A stretch of DNA of 64,000 bases, taken from positions 310,001-374,000 of the forward strand of contig NZ_LMOI01000001.1 in NCBI RefSeq assembly GCF_001423525.1, given 5' to 3'. Every line of letters begins with the position of its first letter. Position 1 is the first letter of the stretch. Positions 1-7,443 of the stretch are shown piece by piece. The notes beneath the pieces were generated by a model. The model had not been told where the DNA came from. It did not search any database and saw nothing but the letters and a program-made list of their open reading frames with translations. The translations under genes were made by a program, and so were the position numbers. The stretch is from Arthrobacter sp. Leaf137. Its GTDB lineage: Bacteria; Actinomycetota; Actinomycetes; Actinomycetales; Micrococcaceae.

Positions 1-45
1 GGCGTTGGCTTTCCGTGACCCAACCGTGGCCACTGTCCGCCTATG

Positions 46-59
46 GTAAGCACACTTAC
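46..59. promoter_or_regulatory. Inverted repeat, possible operator, upstream of the first gene
   Basis: The sequence GTAAG-CACA-CTTAC is a perfect 5-bp inverted repeat about 45 bases upstream of the first start codon, followed by an AT-rich stretch (TAATGTTACG). Its place fits an operator or promoter element for the 105-1235 gene pair. No regulator can be named from the sequence. The rest of bases 1-104 shows nothing recognisable. Confidence 0.3.
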
Positions 60-104
60 TAATGTTACGAAAGCCCGTCCCTGTCGGCGGGAACGCGTAA
101 TATC

Positions 105-401
105 GTGGCCATGGGAAATACAGGGACTTTGTTCGGCTGGGCCTTCGGGGACCCGGCCCGCGAAAGTGATGGCAAGTACGTTGGCGGGCTCCAGGACGAG
201 GCGCTCCGCAACGCCCGCGAGACCGCGCAGGCCAAGCACGTGGACGTGGTGGCAGGCTCGGAGGTCTTCACAGTCCTCAGCGGCAACGATTCCCTGGTGG
301 AGCTGGACAACGCGCCGGGCCGCCTGGTGGTCCGCTGCACCGTCCACGTCGAAGGACCCGGCGCGGAGAAGCTGCGCGCCGAAGGGCCCATGAACGGCTG
401 A
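105..401 (+). CDS. Small conserved hypothetical protein (98 aa)
   Basis: A short soluble protein with no membrane segment or signal peptide. I do not recognise a family. The GTG at 105 and the ATG at 111 are in the same frame and either could be the start; a purine-rich GGCGGGA lies 12-18 bases upstream. The chain is acidic, starts with a Gly/Phe-rich segment (GTLFGWAFGD) and has a likely alpha/beta C-terminal half. Only three bases separate its stop from the GTG start of the DUF1206 gene, so the two are almost certainly co-transcribed. Function unknown. Confidence 0.6.
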   Translation: MAMGNTGTLFGWAFGDPARESDGKYVGGLQDEALRNARETAQAKHVDVVAGSEVFTVLSGNDSLVELDNAPGRLVVRCTVHVEGPGAEKLRAEGPMNG

Positions 402-404
402 CCT

Positions 405-1235
405 GTGTCCGATGGCGAATCCACGCTCAGCCAGGCGGCAGATGCCGTCGAGGAAGCGTCGAACCACAAAGTGCTGGACGTCATGGCCCGCCTGGGCTTT
501 GCGGTCATGGCCCTGCTGCATGTGATCGTGGGGGCCATCGCGGTTGCCATTGCCTTCGGCCAGCCCGGCCAGGCGGACGCCACCGGAGCCATCGAACAGC
601 TGGCCGCCAACCCCTGGGGCCCTGCGGTCATGTGGGCCTGTGTTGCGGCCTGCACCGGACTGTCGCTGTGGCAGGCCAGCGAGGCCACCCTCCGGATGCG
701 CGGCGAGCCACGCAAGGAACGTGTGGCAAAGCTGGTTTCGTCCGGATTCCTGGCCATCGCCTACGGCAGCGTGGGGCTAAGCTTTGCCGGCTTTGCCGTG
801 GGGCTCCGTGGGGACTCCGGGGACAGCACGCGGGACTTCAGTGCAGCACTGCTGGGCCACCCGCTGGGACCGTGGGTGCTCGTTGCCCTGGGGCTGACCA
901 TCATCGGGATCGGCGTCTACTTTGTGGTCAAGGGAGTCACCCGCGGCTTCAAGAAAGAGGAACTTTTCCACTTCAACGGGACCAGGCGCGGCAGGATCGT
1001 TGACAGCCTGGGCGTGGTGGGGCATATCGCCAAAGGCATTGCCCTGGGCCTTACCGGCCTGCTGTTCATCATCGCCGCGGCGAAGCACAGCCCGGAAGAG
1101 TCCACCGGCCTGGACGGAAGCCTCCAGGCCCTGCGCGACCACCCCTTTGGCCCCTACCTGCTGGTGGCCATCGGTGCCGGCTTCATCGCCTACGGCATCT
1201 TCGCCCTGATCCGGGCCCGGTTCGGACACATGTAG
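405..1235 (+). CDS. DUF1206 family integral membrane protein
   Basis: A 276-aa membrane protein with about six hydrophobic segments in three hairpin pairs (roughly residues 30-75, 115-160 and 205-270). Each pair begins with a small-residue helix and carries a recurring P(W/F)GP(A/W/Y) motif (NPWGPAV, HPLGPWV, HPFGPYL), the internal triplication typical of DUF1206 proteins of actinobacteria and cyanobacteria. The biochemical role of the family is not known. A short cytosolic N-terminus precedes the first helix. It starts with GTG, tightly behind the small upstream gene, and is followed 28 bases later by the next gene, so all three may form one operon. Confidence 0.85.
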   Translation: MSDGESTLSQAADAVEEASNHKVLDVMARLGFAVMALLHVIVGAIAVAIAFGQPGQADATGAIEQLAANPWGPAVMWACVAACTGLSLWQASEATLRMRGEPRKERVAKLVSSGFLAIAYGSVGLSFAGFAVGLRGDSGDSTRDFSAALLGHPLGPWVLVALGLTIIGIGVYFVVKGVTRGFKKEELFHFNGTRRGRIVDSLGVVGHIAKGIALGLTGLLFIIAAAKHSPEESTGLDGSLQALRDHPFGPYLLVAIGAGFIAYGIFALIRARFGHM

Positions 1236-1263
1236 CCCGCATGATTATGGGTAGGGAGTAAAC

Positions 1264-2484
1264 ATGACCCAGCACCCGGGCGGCGCACCCGCCGCCACAC
1301 GCAGCGCCGGGCAGGCGTTCGCCGCCCTGTTCCGGCTCCTGAAGGTTGCCCGGCCGGAGCGGCCCATCCATCCGCACGGACTCGGCCTGTCCGGCGAGCT
1401 CACCCGCACCGGCAACCCGGCGGCGCCGAGCGGGATCGACTGGCTCGATGAGGCGGGAGTGGATGCCGTGGAAGCCCGCTTCTCCCGCTCAGTGGGCCTT
1501 CCCCAGACACTGCCCGACATCCTGGGGCTCGCGTTGAGGGTGACCCCTTCCGCTGACGGCGACGCCCCTCCCGGCCCGGCGGACGTCCTGTTCGCCTCCA
1601 CCGGATGGCGGGTGCCCGGGAGATTCCTGCTGCGGCCGCGGCTGGACGTTGCCGGCGCCACCATGACCACGCTGATGCCCTACCGCGGCCGGCAGGGCGC
1701 TGTCCTCCTGGGCCTGCGCACCCGCAGCCTCCCACCCGGATCCCTCGCGTCGGGCGAGTGGGTCCTGGGACTGCACTGGGCCACCCCGTCCGGGCGGTGG
1801 CGGGAGTGCGGCGAGCTGCGGCTGCACGCCGGACCCCATCCAACGGACACTCCCCTGCGGTTCGATCCGCTGGGAAACCAGCCGCCCGGGGCGCAGGCCT
1901 ACGCGTGGACCCGGCTCCTCCGGAAGCCCTCGTACCGCGCGGCCCAACGGGCCGCACCTCCCGCCGTCGGACACCGCGCAGGCGGGCAGCCGGAACGGCC
2001 CAAGCAAAGCACCGCCAGCACCCCCGCAACCGGAAGGAACGCCATGTCCACCGTTTCGCAGCACTTCAGCTCCCCGGCCGGCGACGTCTGGCGGGTCATT
2101 GCCGACGGCTGGCTGTATTCCGGCTGGGTGGTTGGCGCGTCACGCATCCGGGATGTGGACGCCGAGTGGCCGAACGTGGGATCCCGGCTACACCACTCGG
2201 TGGGCGCCTGGCCGCTGGTGATCGATGACAGCTCCCGGGTGTCGGCCGTGGAGCCCGGCCGTTCGCTGGAACTGGTGGCCCGTGGCTGGCCAATGGGCGA
2301 GGCCAAGGTGGAGATCACCCTTGAGGAGATGGGGGACGGCTGCCGCGTGACCATTGCCGAGGACGCCATCCGCGGTCCGGGCAAGCTGGTACCCAAGTTC
2401 CTTCGGAACGCTGCCATTTCCGCGCGCAACCGGGAGACGCTGCGCCGGCTGGAGCTGATGGCGGCCGGCGGGGCGGGCAGTTAG
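1264..2484 (+). CDS. Two-part protein: actinobacterial 'phosphodiesterase'-like N-domain fused to SRPBCC domain
   Basis: This 406-aa frame joins two modules that I would expect as separate genes. Residues 1-230 resemble a family often labelled phosphodiesterase in actinobacteria (motifs WLDEAGVD, FSRSVGLP, LPDILGLALRV, TLMPYRG); I know of no firm biochemical assignment. Residues 261-406 form a complete SRPBCC (START/Bet v1-like) domain with its usual opening MSTVSQHF and motifs YSGWVVGASRIRDV and VGAWPL. A Pro/Ala/Arg-rich linker joins them. An in-frame ATG at 2044, preceded by GGAAGG six bases upstream, would serve well as an independent start, so a separate SRPBCC product is possible. The start at 1264 has a good GGGAG ribosome site. 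Confidence 0.7.
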   Translation: MTQHPGGAPAATRSAGQAFAALFRLLKVARPERPIHPHGLGLSGELTRTGNPAAPSGIDWLDEAGVDAVEARFSRSVGLPQTLPDILGLALRVTPSADGDAPPGPADVLFASTGWRVPGRFLLRPRLDVAGATMTTLMPYRGRQGAVLLGLRTRSLPPGSLASGEWVLGLHWATPSGRWRECGELRLHAGPHPTDTPLRFDPLGNQPPGAQAYAWTRLLRKPSYRAAQRAAPPAVGHRAGGQPERPKQSTASTPATGRNAMSTVSQHFSSPAGDVWRVIADGWLYSGWVVGASRIRDVDAEWPNVGSRLHHSVGAWPLVIDDSSRVSAVEPGRSLELVARGWPMGEAKVEITLEEMGDGCRVTIAEDAIRGPGKLVPKFLRNAAISARNRETLRRLELMAAGGAGS

Positions 2485-2523
2485 CGCAGCAGGGTTAAGA
2501 GCCCGGCGGCCGGTTAACGGCAA

Positions 2524-2555
2524 AGGCCCGCGGAACCGGGAGGTTCCGCGGGCCT
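2524..2555. terminator. Bidirectional stem-loop between convergent genes
   Basis: A perfect 14-bp stem (AGGCCCGCGGAACC and its complement) with a GGGA loop sits between the convergent SRPBCC fusion gene and fprA. A short A/T stretch lies on the fprA side, so it probably ends transcription from both directions. Confidence 0.8.
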
Positions 2556-2566
2556 GCGGTCGGGCT

Positions 2567-4033
2567 TTAGACCTGTGCAGCGACGCCGTCGCGGGAGATG
2601 GCAACCATGTCCTCGCGCGGCACCACCTTGATGCGCTCGCGCTTGACCTCGACACCGTGCGATCCGCCGGCCTCGGTGGCTGCGGCACCGAGCGCAAGCT
2701 CATGGGCGTCCAGGGCCAGCCAGCCTTCCCAGCTGGTGAACTTCACGCCGCGGGCGTCCAGGAGTTCGACGACGGCGTCCTCGGCAGGTGCCGCGGCAAC
2801 GGGCAGGTTTGCGCGGTCCTCGAGCAGGTAGGTCACGGTCTCAAGGGCGTCGCCCTTGGTGTGGCCGATCAGGCCCACGGGTCCGCGCTTGATCCAGCCG
2901 GTGGCGTAGATGCCCGGCACGTGGTTGCCGTCGGCGTCCAGGACGCGGCCGCCGTCGTTCGTCACGACGCCCTTCTTGTGGTCGAACTCCACGTCCGGCA
3001 GGGCGGAACCGAAGTAGCCGATGGCGCGGTACACGGCCTGGACCGGGTAGTCCACGAACTCGCCGGTGCCGCGGGCGTTGCCCGTGCCGTCCAGCTCGGT
3101 GCGCTCGAACTTGATGCCGGCCACCTTGCCGGGGGTATCGGCGTCGTCGTAGATTTCCACCGGGCTGTGCAGGAAGTGCAGGTGCAGGCGGCGGGAAGCC
3201 TTGAGCTCGGAGAGGTCCTCGGGCTGCTCGGCGATCCAGTTGGTGAGCGTGCCCACCATCGTCTTGGTCTGGTTGTTCGTCTGGATCTGGCGGTCCGATT
3301 CCTCGTCGAACTCGAAGTCCTCCGGGTAAAGGATGATGTCCACGTCCTTGGAGTGGGACAGTTCGCGCAGTTCCAGCGGGGTGAACTTCACCTGGGCCGG
3401 GCCGCGGCGGCCGAAGACGTGGACGTCGGTGACCGGAGAGTTCTTCAGGCCTGCGTAGACGTTGTCCGGAATCTCGGAGACCAGGAGGTCATCGGCGTGC
3501 TTGGACAGGACACGGGCCACGTCCAGGGCCACGTTGCCGTTGCCGAGCACGGCAATTTCCTTGGCCTCGAGCGGCCATTCACGGGAGACGTCCGGGTGGC
3601 CGTCATACCAGGACACGAAGTCCGCGCCGCCGTACGAGCCGTCCAACTCGATGCCGGGGATGTTCAGGTCTGCATCCTTGATGGCGCCCGTGGCGAAGAT
3701 GACGGCGTCGTAATGGGTGCGGAGGTCCTCGATGGTGAGGTCGGTGCCGTAGTCCACGTTGCCGAAGAAGCGGATGTCACCTCGGTCCAGCACCTTGTGC
3801 AGGGCGTTGACGATGCCCTTGATGCGGGGATGGTCCGGGGCCACGCCGTAGCGGATCAGGCCGTAGGGTGCCGGGTAGCGGTCAAAAAGGTCGATGCTCA
3901 CGGTCAGCTCGCCGCTCTTGACGGCCTCGCTCTTGGTGAGGATGTCTGCGGCGTAGACGCCGGCCGGGCCGGAACCCACGACGGCGACGCGCAGCGGACG
4001 CTCGGCAGAGCCTACGGTGGTGCTAGATGACAC
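2567..4033 (-). CDS. fprA: FAD-dependent ferredoxin/flavodoxin-NADP+ reductase, FprA type
   Basis: A 488-aa flavoenzyme of the adrenodoxin reductase/FprA family, which passes electrons between NADPH and ferredoxin in the cytosol. The FAD-binding motif VVGSGPAGVYAADIL is at residues 18-32, RYGVAPDHPRIK follows at about 61-72, and the NADP-binding motif VLGNGNVALDVARVL is at about 161-175. The C-terminal YATGWIKRGPVGLIG motif closes the FAD site. A roughly 50-residue tail follows, slightly longer than in adrenodoxin reductase. The neighbouring siroheme and sulfite reductase genes suggest that one job is reducing ferredoxin for sulfite reduction (inference). A 56-bp palindrome lies upstream between it and cysG. 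Confidence 0.93.
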   Translation of the reverse strand: MSSSTTVGSAERPLRVAVVGSGPAGVYAADILTKSEAVKSGELTVSIDLFDRYPAPYGLIRYGVAPDHPRIKGIVNALHKVLDRGDIRFFGNVDYGTDLTIEDLRTHYDAVIFATGAIKDADLNIPGIELDGSYGGADFVSWYDGHPDVSREWPLEAKEIAVLGNGNVALDVARVLSKHADDLLVSEIPDNVYAGLKNSPVTDVHVFGRRGPAQVKFTPLELRELSHSKDVDIILYPEDFEFDEESDRQIQTNNQTKTMVGTLTNWIAEQPEDLSELKASRRLHLHFLHSPVEIYDDADTPGKVAGIKFERTELDGTGNARGTGEFVDYPVQAVYRAIGYFGSALPDVEFDHKKGVVTNDGGRVLDADGNHVPGIYATGWIKRGPVGLIGHTKGDALETVTYLLEDRANLPVAAAPAEDAVVELLDARGVKFTSWEGWLALDAHELALGAAATEAGGSHGVEVKRERIKVVPREDMVAISRDGVAAQV

Positions 4034-4064
4034 GGCTGTGTTCCTTTTCTTCGTTCCGTCCCAT

Positions 4065-4120
4065 CTAGGTAGCAGCTGATGTCGTTTTGAGGGCTCATAA
4101 CGACATCTGCTGCTACCTAG
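4065..4120. repeat. 56-bp intergenic palindrome, family A copy 1
   Basis: Two 22-base arms beginning CTAGGTAGCAG pair with one mismatch around the loop TTGAGGGCTCAT. A second copy with the same loop and matching substitutions in both arms lies at 38851-38906. It sits between cysG and fprA, both read leftward, where it could act as a terminator or processing site, but its repetition points to a REP-like family. Confidence 0.8.
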
Positions 4121-4130
4121 TTGAGTGGGG

Positions 4131-5393
4131 CTAGGTGGTGACGACGGTCTTGCGGGGCTGGTTAGGGCTGGTGGTGCTGTAGTCAGCGGTTTTGAAGTGC
4201 GACGGTGCGAACGGGCTCACGCGCACCACGTCACCGATGACAATCACTGCGGGATTCGCGACGCCGGCGGCTTCGGCCTGCTCCGCAATGGAACCGAGCG
4301 TGCCGATGGTGACACGCTGGTCCGGCAAATAGCCGTTTTCAACGATACCAACAGGGGTCCCGGCAGGCAGTCCGGCTTCGCCCAGCGCGGATGCCGACTC
4401 ACGGAGCTGGCCCACGCCCATGAGCAGGACGATCGTGTGGTCGGCGCGGGCTGGAAGCTCGGACAGTTCCTCGTGGCCGGTGACCACGCTGAAGCCCTTG
4501 GCGAGGCCGCGGTGCGTCACGGGGATGCCTGCGGCCGCGGGTACCGAGATGGCGGATGTGACGCCGGAAACCACTTCAACTTCGACGCCGTGCCGGCGGC
4601 AGTGTTCGGCTTCCTCGCCGCCGCGGCCCAGGACGTAGGGGTCGCCGCCCTTGAGCCGGACCACCCGGTGGCCCTTCAGGGCTTCCTCGACGAGGATGCG
4701 GTTAATTTCGGCCTGCGGTACCGGGTGGTGGCCGGGGGTCTTGCCCACTTCGATGACGCGGACGTCCGGGGCGAGTTCGTTGAGGAGTTCGCGCGGTCCC
4801 AGGCGGTCGGCCACCACGACGTCGGCCTGACCCAGGAGCCGGCGGCCACGGACGGTGATGAGGCCGGTGTCGCCGGGGCCGCCGCCCACAAGGGCCACGG
4901 AGCCGCGGTGGGCGCGGCGGCGGCGGAGCGGAAGGTCCCCGGTTTCGAGGGCGGTGGCGACGGCGTCCCGGACGGCCATGGCGCGGCGCGGGTCTCCCCC
5001 GGCGTTGACGGCGATCTTGACGTCATCAACCACGGCGACGGCGGGAGTCCAGGCGGCGGATGCTTCGTGGTCGGAGGCGTTGACACACCACACGCGCTGT
5101 GCCTCGGCGTCGGCCGACACGAGGGCGTCCACGGCGGGATCGCCGGTGGCTGTCTGGACGAACCACGCGCCGTCGACGTCAGTGGATTCGTAGGGGCGGG
5201 CCGCCCAGGTGAGGAGGCCGGCGCCGGCCATGTCCTGCAGCGCGGGAGAGGCAACGGGTGCCACGACGGTGACCAGGGCCCCGGCGTCGAGCAACCCCTT
5301 GGCGCGGCGGGTGGCCACGGGCCCGCCGCCCACCACCAGCACGGGGCGGCCGAGCAGCCGCAGCGCCGTGGGGTAAATATCCTGAATTGCCAT
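4131..5393 (-). CDS. cysG: Siroheme synthase / uroporphyrinogen-III C-methyltransferase (CysG-like)
   Basis: A 420-aa bifunctional-type enzyme of siroheme synthesis. Residues 1-155 form the NAD-binding precorrin-2 dehydrogenase half (VLVVGGGPVATRRAKGLL), and residues 165-395 form the SAM-dependent uroporphyrinogen-III methyltransferase half (VALVGGGPGDTGLIT, VVRLKGGDPYVLGRGGEE, VTSAISVPAAAGIPVTHRG). It is a little shorter than E. coli CysG (457 aa), so I am less sure that the ferrochelatase activity of the N-terminal half is retained; a CbiX-type chelatase at 16051-16920 could supply it. The product is the cofactor of the sulfite reductase at 14260-15996. Two copies of GCTGCGTCACA lie upstream. 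Confidence 0.93.
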   Translation of the reverse strand: MAIQDIYPTALRLLGRPVLVVGGGPVATRRAKGLLDAGALVTVVAPVASPALQDMAGAGLLTWAARPYESTDVDGAWFVQTATGDPAVDALVSADAEAQRVWCVNASDHEASAAWTPAVAVVDDVKIAVNAGGDPRRAMAVRDAVATALETGDLPLRRRRAHRGSVALVGGGPGDTGLITVRGRRLLGQADVVVADRLGPRELLNELAPDVRVIEVGKTPGHHPVPQAEINRILVEEALKGHRVVRLKGGDPYVLGRGGEEAEHCRRHGVEVEVVSGVTSAISVPAAAGIPVTHRGLAKGFSVVTGHEELSELPARADHTIVLLMGVGQLRESASALGEAGLPAGTPVGIVENGYLPDQRVTIGTLGSIAEQAEAAGVANPAVIVIGDVVRVSPFAPSHFKTADYSTTSPNQPRKTVVTT

Positions 5394-5407
5394 GGATCAA
5401 CGGTAGG

Positions 5408-5472
5408 GCTGCGTCACAATGGCCCACAAAGGCTCAGCAACACCAGTTCACGTAAGGTAACGCTGCGTCACA
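5408..5472 (-). promoter_or_regulatory. Paired GCTGCGTCACA motifs upstream of cysG
   Basis: The 11-base word GCTGCGTCACA occurs at 5408-5418 and again at 5462-5472, 54 bases apart, in the short leader of cysG. The core CGTCACA also occurs in front of the sulfite reductase gene at 16025-16031. This suggests binding sites for a shared sulfur regulator, which is not identified here. No other gene lies between 5394 and 5592. Confidence 0.4.
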
Positions 5473-5592
5473 TAGCCGGGCTGCCGCCGTCGTGCCCGCC
5501 ACCGTGGGACAGATTGACGCCGATAAAGGCCGGCGCAGCCTCAATCCGCGGCGTGCCCGTGTCGAAGTGCCCCACGACGGCGGCTGGCCGAC

Positions 5593-6219
5593 CTACTGCG
5601 CGGCACCAGGCAGCCCGCGCGCGAGAGCCTCGTTGAGCAGGGCGGCCGCCGTCCACCGTTGGGAGGCGACGGCGTCGTCCCGGCTCAGGCCGCCGATGTC
5701 CGTGAGCCAGACCAGGGACTCGATGCCGATGGCACTGCGGATCGCCAGGACCAGCCGCTGAATGTCCTTTTCCGCCATCGTTTCCTGAAGCGGGGAGAGT
5801 GCTTCGGCGATCCAGGCGATCGCCCGGCCCTGCCGCAGGGGCAGGCCTTTTTGCTCCTCGGCGGTCTGCTCAAGGGACAGCCTCAGCATGGTTCGCTGCT
5901 GCGCTTCCGTTTCGAGGATCATCCGGGTGAACTCCACGACGACGGCGTCCAGGCGCTCGGCGACGTCGGCCGGCGGATCGTCCGGCAGCATCGACGTCCG
6001 GGCAGTTTCCGGATGGGCGGCGGCGAGCAATTCACGCTGCCCCGGGAAATACCGGTAAGCGGTGCTGCGGGCGACGCCGGCGACGAGTGCAGCCTCGTCC
6101 ACCGTGGGCGTGGCGCCGTCTGCGACAAGCTGACCCGCCGCTGCGACCAGGGCATCCAGGGTGCGGCGTTTCTGGCCCGTGCGGCCGACGTCTGCGTAGG
6201 GTCTTGACATGCACTTCAT
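5593..6219 (-). CDS. TetR family transcriptional regulator
   Basis: A 208-aa one-component repressor. The N-terminal helix-turn-helix spans about residues 18-65 (LDALVAAAGQLVADG, TVDEAALVAGVARSTAYRYFPGQRELL), with the classic TetR recognition helix. The C-terminal ligand-binding half is family-typical in length but gives no ligand clue. Starts at 6219 (preceded by GGAG) or 6210 are both possible. It is divergent from the cupin gene and shares with it a palindromic operator at 6236-6255 plus a weaker repeat at 6217-6236, so it probably represses both itself and the cupin gene. Confidence 0.9.
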   Translation of the reverse strand: MKCMSRPYADVGRTGQKRRTLDALVAAAGQLVADGATPTVDEAALVAGVARSTAYRYFPGQRELLAAAHPETARTSMLPDDPPADVAERLDAVVVEFTRMILETEAQQRTMLRLSLEQTAEEQKGLPLRQGRAIAWIAEALSPLQETMAEKDIQRLVLAIRSAIGIESLVWLTDIGGLSRDDAVASQRWTAAALLNEALARGLPGAAQ

Positions 6220-6255
6220 GGTACTCCAGTCTTGTTATGGGACTTCAGTCCCATA
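6217..6255. promoter_or_regulatory. Tandem TetR operator in the divergent tetR/cupin promoter
   Basis: TATGGGACTTCAGTCCCATA at 6236-6255 is a perfect 9-bp inverted repeat around TC. A degenerate second copy (CATGGTACTCCAGTCTTG) directly adjoins it on the left and covers the first tetR start codon. This spacing fits two TetR dimers that shut off both divergent genes. A possible -35 TTGACA for the cupin lies at 6204-6209. Confidence 0.65.
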
Positions 6256-6281
6256 AACCCATCAGCGTCGAGGCGGCCACC

Positions 6282-6803
6282 ATGGAGACCAGGAATTCAG
6301 CATCCGCAATTGTCCGGCAACCCGGCGAAGGTGCCAGGCGCTGGTTCTTCGGCGGCGGCGTACACACCTGGAAGGCCACGGAGGAAGACACCGCCGGGGC
6401 GTTCCTGCTGTTCGAAGACGAGATGTCCGTCAATAAGGTCACTCCCCTGCACACCCATGCGGAGTCCGATGAAACGCTGTACGTCCTGTCCGGGGAGATC
6501 CTGTTCAACATGGACGGGACCGAGCATCGGCTCGCAGCAGGCGGCGTGGCCATAGCCCCACGCGGCGTCCCGCACGCCTTCAAGGTCACGCAGGAGGGCA
6601 CCCGTATTTTGTGCCTACAGACGCCCGGAGTAGCCCAGGCTTTCTACGATGGCGCGAGCGAGCCCGTCGGTCCGGGCCCTGACGCTGGGGCTGGCGGCCC
6701 CGGCGGAGGCAGCCGGCAAGTGGATTTCGGCAGGATCAGAGAATCCGGCCGGCTAAACGGAGGAATTGAGATCATCGGCCCGCCTCCGTTCCCGGAACCT
6801 TAA
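6282..6803 (+). CDS. Cupin domain protein
   Basis: A 173-aa small-molecule enzyme or binding protein with one cupin beta-barrel at about residues 35-125. The metal-binding motif 1 reads PLHTHAESDETLYVLSGE and motif 2 contains APRGVPHAFKV, giving the His-His-Glu-His metal ligand set. The tail after residue 130 is Gly/Pro-rich. An ATG at 6237 is in frame but lies within the repressor palindrome, so I chose ATG 6282 with GAGG nine bases upstream. Co-regulation by the adjacent TetR protein is likely. The substrate cannot be deduced; related proteins include quercetinase-like dioxygenases. It overlaps the convergent SRPBCC gene by a few bases. Confidence 0.85.
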   Translation: METRNSASAIVRQPGEGARRWFFGGGVHTWKATEEDTAGAFLLFEDEMSVNKVTPLHTHAESDETLYVLSGEILFNMDGTEHRLAAGGVAIAPRGVPHAFKVTQEGTRILCLQTPGVAQAFYDGASEPVGPGPDAGAGGPGGGSRQVDFGRIRESGRLNGGIEIIGPPPFPEP

Positions 6804-7249
6804 GGCTGACGAACCGCCAGGAACTTCCCGCGGTCCCGGATGAGCCGTTCCAGGTAGCCCTTGAGGACGAAGCGTTCGACGGCGCGGCCCGCGGCGCCAA
6901 ACGGGGCACTGAACTCCACCCGGTCCATCATCAAGCTGCCGGTGGCCGTGGCTTCGAAGTCGTGGACGTGCCGGAAGGCCTTAAAGGGACCCTTCACCTG
7001 TTCGTCGGTGAAGCTGTGGGGGAAGTCCAGGTGGGTGATCCGGCTGGTCATGGTGAGGGGCACGCCGAAGTGCCGTGCCCGCCAGGTGACCTCTTGGCCG
7101 TTGCCGATCAGTCCCCCGGTGACGCCAGCTGTGGCCCGCTCCCCTGAGTTCCGTTGGGAATCGACGTGCAGGTCGATGCTGCGGGCCCGGTCGAACAATT
7201 GCTCCACCGGAAGCGGGGACTCGGTGCGGCACTCGAAGCTGAGGGTCAT
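6800..7249 (-). CDS. SRPBCC family protein
   Basis: A 149-aa single-domain protein of the SRPBCC/START-like fold, of the group annotated as coenzyme Q-binding or cyclase-like ligand-binding proteins. Family features are the N-terminal strand and helix with LPVEQLFDRARSIDLH, the motif VTWRARHFGVPLTMTSRIT, and the late segment MMDRVEFSAPFGAAGR with a long amphipathic C-terminal helix. It has neither a signal peptide nor membrane segments. The gene is convergent with the cupin and its stop codon overlaps the cupin stop. Ligand and role are unknown. Confidence 0.8.
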   Translation of the reverse strand: MTLSFECRTESPLPVEQLFDRARSIDLHVDSQRNSGERATAGVTGGLIGNGQEVTWRARHFGVPLTMTSRITHLDFPHSFTDEQVKGPFKAFRHVHDFEATATGSLMMDRVEFSAPFGAAGRAVERFVLKGYLERLIRDRGKFLAVRQP

Positions 7250-7386
7250 GGCGCCAGTCTGCCATGGACACGGGACCCGCCATGGTGGGGCACATTGCGG
7301 CGGTTCCGGGGCGGGCCCGCCCCGTTCGCCGGCGTGTCCGGGTCGAAGTGCCCCGGTTCCGTCAGCGCCGGACGCAGGAAAACAGC

Positions 7387-7418
7387 GAGCCCGACGGCGG
7401 GAGGTCGCCGTCGGGCTC
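7387..7418 (-). terminator. Stem-loop ending the sulfonate-type ABC operon
   Basis: A perfect 13-bp stem (GAGCCCGACGGCG and its complement) with the loop GGAGGT lies about 25 bases beyond the permease stop codon. It is strong enough to act as the operon terminator although no long U-run follows. Confidence 0.8.
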
Positions 7419-7443
7419 TGCGGTGCGTTGGGAAGGTGTTGGG

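Noticed and set aside
2657..5636. Long open frames on the + strand opposite fprA and cysG
   Set aside because: They are shadows of the real genes in GC-rich DNA: Gly/Val/Ala-rich, no domains, and overlapping well-conserved enzymes.
7309..7324. Operator GGGGCGGGCCCGCCCC
   Set aside because: A perfect palindrome, but such strings arise easily in very GC-rich DNA and it sits between two convergent 3' ends.
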